DNA of 10,248 bases from Actinomycetes bacterium (GTDB lineage: Bacteria; Actinomycetota; Actinomycetes; Propionibacteriales; Propionibacteriaceae). Each line of letters opens with the position of its first letter. Position 1 is the stretch's first letter. This document shows positions 5,864-10,248 of this stretch, piece by piece. The notes under the pieces are model-generated. The model was given only the letters and a program-made list of their open reading frames with translations, did not search any database and had not been told where the DNA came from. The stretch is taken from NCBI GenBank assembly GCA_029778515.1, contig JAKOQD010000284.1:1-10248 (forward strand). Direction: 5' to 3'. A program made the position numbers and the translations under genes.

Positions 5864-7108
5864 TCAGCGATCGACAGCCACGATCGGGTCGGACGCAGCC
5901 CGCTCGCGCCGGGCGAGCAGAATGAACGGCAGTGCCAGCGCTTGGACGCCGGCGCTGGCCAGAAAGGATGCGGGGTAGCCCGCCGCGTCCGCCACCCGGC
6001 CCAGTGCCGGCTGCGCGACGACACCGCCGGCCGAGCCCAGCAGCGAGTCGAACGACAGCACGGTCGCCCGCTGGGCGGACGGAATCGCGCCGTTTACGAA
6101 CGATTGGCGCAGCGGCGCCACCGCGGCTCCGGCCATCGACCAGATCGCCACCAGCGCGAGCGCGACCACGAAATTGCTGACCAGACCGAGCAACCCCAGC
6201 AGCACCACCCCGAGCAGACCGCCGACCATCAGGACGCTGGTGCGCAGCCGGAACAGTCGCCGCAGCCGCGGTGCGAGCAGCCCACCGACGATCTGCGCAC
6301 CGGCGGACAGTGCGGCGGCCAGCCCGGCGACCCCGTACGCATTCGGGTCGCCGTACAACTGCAGCAGGTGCGGCTGGAGCGCGTAGAAGACATAGACGCC
6401 GGTTCCGGCGGTGAAAGGCGCGGCCAGCATCACCCACCGCACCGGACGGTTACGCAGGCCACCCGCCACCGCACCAGCCAACACGTGCCGCACCGCGGCC
6501 ACCGGGCTGGCATGGGCCTGGCGAGTGAACCCGAGGTCGCGCATCGCCCACCAGCCCACTGCGAAAGTGAGCGCGAGCACGCCCGCCCGAACCAGGTACG
6601 GCATGCCCAGATCGGTGAACTGGGCGATCACCCCACCCAGCACCGAGCCGGTGAGCATGGCGCCGCCCGCAACCACCTGGGCGCGGCCGAAGACCGCATC
6701 GAGACTGCCCTTGAAACCGGTCGCGGCAAGGGCGTCCACGAGCCAAGCCTCAGTGGCGCCAGAGAAGAACGTGAATCCCAGCCCGATCAGCACTGAGGAG
6801 ATCGCCCAGCCCCACATCGGTGCCCGGAGATCCCACATCCACAGGTACAACAGGGTGGACGCGAGCAGCGTGCCCGTGCCGAGCAGGAATGAGAAGCGAC
6901 GCCCGCGAGTGTCGGCCACCACCCCGGTCGGCACCTCGAACAACACCATGCCGAGGGTGTAGAACGCGTTCGCCAGGAAGGCTTCGGTGTTGCTCAGGCC
7001 GGCGTCCAGCAGGAAGAGCGTGTTGACGCCCCAGATGAAGGACGCAGCCAAGGTGGTGAGCAGCGTCAGCAGCAAGTAGAGCCGCTCCACGCCGCGGGCA
7101 TCGGTCAC
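5864..7108 (-). CDS. Major facilitator superfamily (MFS) transporter
   Basis: A 414-residue integral membrane protein of the usual MFS length, with about 12 hydrophobic segments in two halves separated by a charged loop (near RQAHASPVAAVRHV). The loop 2-3 signature is clear: FEVPTGVVADTRGRR (57-71) with Gly62, Asp66, Arg68, Gly69 and Arg70, equivalent to G-x3-D-R-x-G-R-R. FEVPTGV(V/L)AD is typical of drug-efflux-like and uncharacterised actinobacterial MFS proteins, so proton-driven export of a small molecule is likely but the substrate is unknown. The start is a GTG at 7108 with no ribosome site. TAGCCT lies 6 bp upstream, suggesting a leaderless mRNA. Downstream and upstream gaps are filled by related repeats in opposite orientation. 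No regulator gene adjoins it. Confidence 0.88.
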   Translation of the reverse strand: MTDARGVERLYLLLTLLTTLAASFIWGVNTLFLLDAGLSNTEAFLANAFYTLGMVLFEVPTGVVADTRGRRFSFLLGTGTLLASTLLYLWMWDLRAPMWGWAISSVLIGLGFTFFSGATEAWLVDALAATGFKGSLDAVFGRAQVVAGGAMLTGSVLGGVIAQFTDLGMPYLVRAGVLALTFAVGWWAMRDLGFTRQAHASPVAAVRHVLAGAVAGGLRNRPVRWVMLAAPFTAGTGVYVFYALQPHLLQLYGDPNAYGVAGLAAALSAGAQIVGGLLAPRLRRLFRLRTSVLMVGGLLGVVLLGLLGLVSNFVVALALVAIWSMAGAAVAPLRQSFVNGAIPSAQRATVLSFDSLLGSAGGVVAQPALGRVADAAGYPASFLASAGVQALALPFILLARRERAASDPIVAVDR

Positions 7109-7114
7109 CGCGCA

Positions 7115-7120
7115 AGGCTA
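7115..7120 (-). promoter_or_regulatory. Probable -10 box giving a leaderless MFS transcript
   Basis: Read on the minus strand, TAGCCT is followed by exactly six bases and then the GTG start codon of the MFS gene, placing the box at -12 to -7 if transcription starts at the G. This TAnnnT-to-start spacing is the usual layout of leaderless actinobacterial genes, and no Shine-Dalgarno sequence is present. No clear -35 is seen. Confidence 0.5.
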
Positions 7121-7143
7121 GCTCAAGGGTCGAGTCAGCTGGG

Positions 7144-7320
7144 GCTCGGCAGGCTCGACCAGCGGGGGCTTCGTCAAGCTCAGCCACCGTTGGGGTTCAG
7201 GCTTCGGCAGGCTCGACCAGCGGGGGCTTCGTCAAGCTCAGCCACCGTTTCGGCTCAGGCTTCGTCAAGCTCAGCCACCGTTTCGGCTCAGGCTTCGTCA
7301 AGCTTAGCCACCGTTCGGGA
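7144..7320. repeat. Tandem REP-like array (58-bp and 33-bp units)
   Basis: Two module types alternate. Type A has CGGCAGGCTCGACCAGCGGG (starts about 7144 and 7201). Type B has GCTTCGTCAAGCTCAGCC plus ACCGTT (starts 7168, 7226, 7259 and 7292). An A+B dimer of 58 bp is tandemly duplicated (7144-7258), then B alone is repeated at a 33-bp period (7226, 7259, 7292). The last B has one change (CTTAGCC). The TCAACCACCGTTT at 7321, which encodes the end of glgX, looks like a further decayed B tail. The array fills the gap between glgX and the MFS promoter and may terminate glgX transcription or act at the RNA level. Units abut each other, so it is not a CRISPR. Confidence 0.9.
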
Positions 7321-9507
7321 TCAACCACCGTTTGTCTCCTCGTCCTCGATCTTGATCATCGCGGCTACGGACGCGGCGGCGGACATCTCCGGTTCGGCGT
7401 CGTAGTTGGCGTGCTCGATCAGCACCAGGGCGCTGCTGCCCGCGAGGGTGCGGGCGGCGCCGGCCGCCAGGGGTGCGGCCTCGGGACCGTCCGCTGCGGT
7501 ATCGATCGCGACGTCCCACTCCGGCGCGTACTCGGCGGGCGGCAGGGTCAATTCGACATCGTCGGCACCGCCGTTGAAGTACAGCAGGAAGCTGTCGTCG
7601 ACGATCGCGTTGCCGGTACCGTCCTTGCCGGCGATCGCATCGCCGTTCAGGAACATGCCGATCACCCGGGCGCCGTCGGCGGTCCAGTCCGCATCCGCCA
7701 TCGGACGGCCGTCAGGGTGCAGCCACACGATGTCGTTCAGCCGCTGCTCCTCGCCGACGTGACTTGCTCGTCCGGTGAAGAAGCGCTTGCGCCGGAAGGT
7801 GGGGTGCTCGGCCCGCAGCTTCGCGATCGTCGCGGTGAACTCCATCAACGGCGCGTCCAACGCGTCCCAATGCACCCAGGAGATGTCGGAATCCTGGGCA
7901 TAGGTGTTGTTCACCCCGTTCTGGGTGCGGCCGCTCTCGTCGCCGTGCAGCAGCATCGGCACGCCCTGGCTCAACAGCAGCGTGCTCAGGAAGTTGCGCT
8001 GCGCCCGCGCGCGCTCGGCCAGCACCTCGGGATCGTCCGTGGCACCTTCCACCCCGTGGTTCCAGGAGCGATTGAAGCTCTCGCCGTCGCGGTTGTCCTC
8101 GCCGTTCACCTCGTTGTGCTTGTCGTTGTACGACACCAGGTCGCGCAGCGTGAAGCCGTCGTGAGCGGTGACGAAGTTGATGCTCGCGAACGGGCGGCGT
8201 CCGGATTGCTCGTAGAGGTCGGCGGAGCCGGCGATCCGGGCGGCGAACTCGCCCAGGTTCGGCTCGCCCCGCCAGAAGTCGCGGACGGAATCGCGGAACT
8301 TGCCGTTCCACTCCGTCCACAGCGGCGGGAAGTTGCCGACCTGGTAGCCGCCGGGGCCGACGTCCCACGGCTCGGCGATCAGCTTCACCTGGCTGATCAC
8401 CGGATCTTGCTGCACGAGTTCAAAGAAGGTGGCCAGCCGGTCCACGTCGTAGAACTCCCGGGCCAGCGCCGCGGCCAGGTCGAAGCGGAAACCGTCCACG
8501 TGCATCTCCAGCACCCAGTAGCGCAGCGAGTCCATGATCAGCTGCAGCGAATGCGGGTTGCCGACGTTGAGGGAGTTGCCGGTGCCGGTGTAGTCGAGGT
8601 AGTACTGCCGCCGGTCGTCCACCAGCCGGTAGTAGGCCGGGTTGTCGATGCCGCGGAAGCTCAGCGTCGGGCCGAGATGGTTGCCCTCCGCGGTGTGGTT
8701 GTAGACCACGTCGAGGATCACCTCGATGCCGGCTTCGTGCAGGGTCTTGACCATCCCCTTGAACTCCTGCACCTGGCCGCCGCCGTCCCTGATGGCCGAG
8801 TATTCGGCGTGCGGCGCGAAGAAGCCGAGGGTGTTGTAGCCCCAGTAGTTGCGCAGCCCCTTCTCCACCAGGGTGGCGTCGTGCACGAACTGGTGGACGG
8901 GCATCAGTTCGACCGCGGTCACCCAGAGCGATTGCAGGTGCTTGAGCACGGCCGGCTGCACCAGGCCGGCGTAGGTGCCGCGCTCGGCCTCGGGCACGTC
9001 GGGGTGCAGCGCGGTGAGTCCCTTCACGTGCGCCTCGTAGATGATGCTCTCGTTGTAGGGCACGTTGAGCCGGCGGTCGCCGGTCCAGTCGAAGAACGGG
9101 TTGACCACCACACCCAGCATCATGCGTTCGGCGGAGTCCTCGTCGTTGCGCGAGTTCTCGTCGCCGAAGTTGTAGCCGAACAACGACTGGTGCCATTCGA
9201 TCTGCCCGTCCGTGGCCTTGGCGTACGGGTCGAGCAGCAGCTTGTTCGGATTGCAGCGCAGCCCGTTCGCCGGATCGTGCGGACCGTGGACGCGGTAGCC
9301 GTACCGCTGGCCCGGGTCCACCTGGGGCAGGTAGCCGTGCCAGACGTGCGCGTCCACCTCGGTGAGGTCGAGCCGGCTCTCGGTTCGGTCGCCGTCGAAG
9401 AGGCAGAGCTGCACTCGGTCGGCCACTTCGCTGAACAGCGCGAAGTTGGTTCCTCTGCCGTCATACGTCGCGCCCAGTGGGTAGGGCGATCCGGGCCAGA
9501 CCTGCAA
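7321..9507 (-). CDS. glgX: Glycogen debranching enzyme GlgX (GH13 isoamylase type)
   Basis: A 728-residue cytoplasmic enzyme that hydrolyses alpha-1,6 branch linkages in glycogen or limit dextrins after phosphorylase action. The N-terminal CBM48-type domain opens QVWPGSPYPLGATYDG and NFALFSEVADRVQLCLFD (2-38). The GH13 barrel shows all four conserved regions: DVVYNH (266-271), GFRFDLA with nucleophile Asp343, IAEPWD with acid/base Glu379, and FVTAHDG with Asp450. A beta C-terminal domain follows, and the end (about 701-728) is an unusual acidic tail whose last codons lie in repeat-like DNA. The frame is open to 9642, but the start is set at a TTG (9507) because AAGGAG lies 6 nt ahead and family members begin MQVWPG. 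The ATG at 9512 is out of frame. It lies 40 bp after the DUF892 gene, so the two are probably co-transcribed. Activity and substrate are inferred from the family. Confidence 0.93.
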   Translation of the reverse strand: MQVWPGSPYPLGATYDGRGTNFALFSEVADRVQLCLFDGDRTESRLDLTEVDAHVWHGYLPQVDPGQRYGYRVHGPHDPANGLRCNPNKLLLDPYAKATDGQIEWHQSLFGYNFGDENSRNDEDSAERMMLGVVVNPFFDWTGDRRLNVPYNESIIYEAHVKGLTALHPDVPEAERGTYAGLVQPAVLKHLQSLWVTAVELMPVHQFVHDATLVEKGLRNYWGYNTLGFFAPHAEYSAIRDGGGQVQEFKGMVKTLHEAGIEVILDVVYNHTAEGNHLGPTLSFRGIDNPAYYRLVDDRRQYYLDYTGTGNSLNVGNPHSLQLIMDSLRYWVLEMHVDGFRFDLAAALAREFYDVDRLATFFELVQQDPVISQVKLIAEPWDVGPGGYQVGNFPPLWTEWNGKFRDSVRDFWRGEPNLGEFAARIAGSADLYEQSGRRPFASINFVTAHDGFTLRDLVSYNDKHNEVNGEDNRDGESFNRSWNHGVEGATDDPEVLAERARAQRNFLSTLLLSQGVPMLLHGDESGRTQNGVNNTYAQDSDISWVHWDALDAPLMEFTATIAKLRAEHPTFRRKRFFTGRASHVGEEQRLNDIVWLHPDGRPMADADWTADGARVIGMFLNGDAIAGKDGTGNAIVDDSFLLYFNGGADDVELTLPPAEYAPEWDVAIDTAADGPEAAPLAAGAARTLAGSSALVLIEHANYDAEPEMSAAASVAAMIKIEDEETNGG

Positions 9508-9547
9508 TCCATGCTCCTTGGTCGAAATGGTTGGTGGGTTGCGCCTA

Positions 9548-10057
9548 CTACTTGGACTTGGCCTTGGCCGCCTTCGCCTTGGCGTTGGCTTCCGCGTCCG
9601 CGATCTTCGTGAGTAGTTCGTCGGTGCGCGACTCCTCCTCAAGAGTCTCGCTCAACAGGTCGTAGGCGTCCGGCAACGCGAGCATCTTCGCCCAGCGGCG
9701 CAGGGTGCCGTACCGGGTGATCTCGTAGTGCTCCACGGCCTGCGCGGACGAGATCAGCCCCGCGTCCAATGCGCTGGTGCCCTCGTACTCGGAGAGAACG
9801 TGGTCGCCCTCGGTGAGGATGCCCTCGATTCCGTCGCACTTCTTCGCCGACGGTTTGCGATCGATCAGGCCGAACACCGACTCCAGTCGCTGGATCTGGC
9901 CCTCGGTCTCAGCGGTGTGCTTGTTGAAGGCTGCCTTCAGTTCGTCCAGGGTGGCGGACGCTTCAAGCTTGGGCAGTGTCTTCAGGATGTGCCGCTCGGC
10001 GTAGTAGACGTCGCGCAGGGTGTCGTGGAACAGGTCTTCGAGGCCCTTGTCGGCCAT
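9548..10057 (-). CDS. DUF892 (YciE/YciF-like) ferritin-fold stress protein
   Basis: A 169-residue, almost wholly helical protein of the DUF892 family, a ferritin-like four-helix fold linked in enterobacteria to osmotic and general stress. Family marks are LEDLFHDTLRDVYYAERHIL (6-25), LKAAFNKHTAETEGQIQRLE (40-59), VFGLIDRKPSAKKCDGIEGI (61-80) and the helix AVEHYEITRYGTLRRWA (107-123). Glu21, His48, Glu53, Glu109, His110 and the EE pair at 141-142 are candidate di-metal ligands. The C-terminus is a Lys/Ala repeat tail (155-169) that could bind nucleic acid or polyanions. Start ATG 10057 follows GAGGAGGA; the stop is a doubled TAG. It is the first gene of a likely unit with glgX and has a stress-type promoter upstream. 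Its molecular role is not settled in the family. Confidence 0.9.
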   Translation of the reverse strand: MADKGLEDLFHDTLRDVYYAERHILKTLPKLEASATLDELKAAFNKHTAETEGQIQRLESVFGLIDRKPSAKKCDGIEGILTEGDHVLSEYEGTSALDAGLISSAQAVEHYEITRYGTLRRWAKMLALPDAYDLLSETLEEESRTDELLTKIADAEANAKAKAAKAKSK

Positions 10058-10092
10058 GGTGGTCCTCCTCGGTGTAGTTGGTCACCGGTTCT

Positions 10093-10117
10093 GTACCCAT
10101 GGCATCCGTAGCTAACC
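10093..10117 (-). promoter_or_regulatory. SigB/SigF-type general-stress promoter for DUF892-glgX
   Basis: Read on the minus strand, GGTTA (10117-10113), a 14-bp spacer and GGGTAC (10098-10093) match the GGTTT-N14-17-GGGTAT/C pattern known for actinobacterial SigB/SigF stress sigma factors. Transcription would start near 10086, leaving a leader of about 30 nt that includes the GAGGAGGA ribosome site. The match is by eye, and the -35 differs at its last base. Confidence 0.55.
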
Positions 10118-10128
10118 CCTGCGCAGCC

Positions 10129-10248
10129 TCAGACGGTCACCGGCTCGCTGTGCGTGGTCACCCAGAACCGCGAGGTCACGACGACCCCGACCACCAGGAG
10201 CAGTGAGGTCAGGATGAAGGGCCAGGTGCGGTCCATGCCCGACAGCCA
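10129..10248 (-). CDS. C-terminal end of a membrane protein (partial)
   Basis: The last 39 codons of a minus-strand frame enter from the window edge and end at a TGA (10131-10129). A hydrophobic stretch WPFILTSLLLVVGVVVTSRF is followed by a short polar tail ending SEPVTV, consistent with a final transmembrane helix and an extramembrane C-terminus. An internal ATG (10236) could start a 35-residue single-helix peptide, but it has no ribosome site, so a truncated larger gene is more likely. No family is recognised. It lies 71 bp before the DUF892 start with no terminator hairpin seen between. Confidence 0.55.
   Translation of the reverse strand, partial: WLSGMDRTWPFILTSLLLVVGVVVTSRFWVTTHSEPVTV

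Noticed and set aside
5942..6796. 284-codon plus-strand frame opposite the MFS gene
   Set aside because: Gln/Arg/His-rich shadow of a membrane-protein gene, with no domain or ribosome site.
7144..7320. CRISPR-like array
   Set aside because: Repeats directly abut with no unique spacers of even length, two module types alternate, and no cas genes are nearby.
7411..9612. A 733-codon open frame on the plus strand opposite glgX
   Set aside because: It is the antisense of a high-GC gene with biased third positions. The translation is low-complexity His/Val/Gln/Arg-rich with no domain, while the minus strand has all four GH13 motifs.
9508..9642. 45-codon N-terminal extension of GlgX
   Set aside because: It is Arg/Pro/Ser-rich, overlaps the end of the DUF892 gene, and the family start with a ribosome site lies at 9507.
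10093..10117. Housekeeping -10/-35 for the DUF892 gene
   Set aside because: No TTGACA-like or TAnnnT pair with proper spacing was seen; the GGTT/GGGTAC pair fits better.

Overview
The window is high-GC DNA (about two thirds G+C by eye) with actinobacterial features: frequent GTG and TTG starts, strong purine-rich ribosome sites, short TAnnnT -10 boxes, a lipoprotein and a Sec-exported beta-propeller, a GlgX-type debranching enzyme, and intergenic repeats built on a CTTCGnCAAGCTCAG core. It fits an Actinomycetota chromosome, perhaps Propionibacteriales-like, but I cannot place it further from sequence alone. Nothing points to a phage, plasmid, CRISPR array, IS element or tRNA. I found no complete new biological system. 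The most interesting content is a set of deletion scars, a repeat-bracketed transporter, and a stress-type promoter ahead of a glycogen gene.

Layout. (1) 1-99: hairpin repeat. (2) 100-1042, minus: an SRPBCC/polyketide-cyclase-like protein, preceded by an SDR gene that keeps its NAD(P)-binding N-terminus and its C-terminal tail but has lost the catalytic middle. (3) 1148-2886, plus: a 355-aa secreted lipoprotein, then the N-terminal domain of a trehalase-like GH15 protein that breaks off and is joined out of frame to the last ~40 residues of a cupin. (4) 2892-2941: a long hairpin between convergent genes. (5) 2950-4395, minus: an exported FG-GAP beta-propeller protein. (6) 4476-5717, plus: a divergent small cold-shock-domain protein and a 297-aa membrane-anchored protein. 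(7) 5718-7320: an MFS transporter (minus) bracketed by inverted copies of a REP-like repeat, expanded into a tandem array on its upstream side. (8) 7321-10057, minus: glgX (TTG start) downstream of a DUF892/YciF-like ferritin-fold stress protein, with a SigB/SigF-type promoter in front. (9) 10129-10248, minus: the C-terminus of a membrane protein cut by the window edge.

How the genes work together. DUF892 and glgX look like one stress-induced transcription unit linking a stress protein to glycogen debranching. The GH15 remnant hints that trehalose or glucan metabolism was once more extensive here, but it is not co-transcribed with glgX. The other genes look like independent housekeeping or envelope functions. 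Two separate genes within 2.3 kb carry deletion junctions, so the left third looks like an eroding accessory segment.
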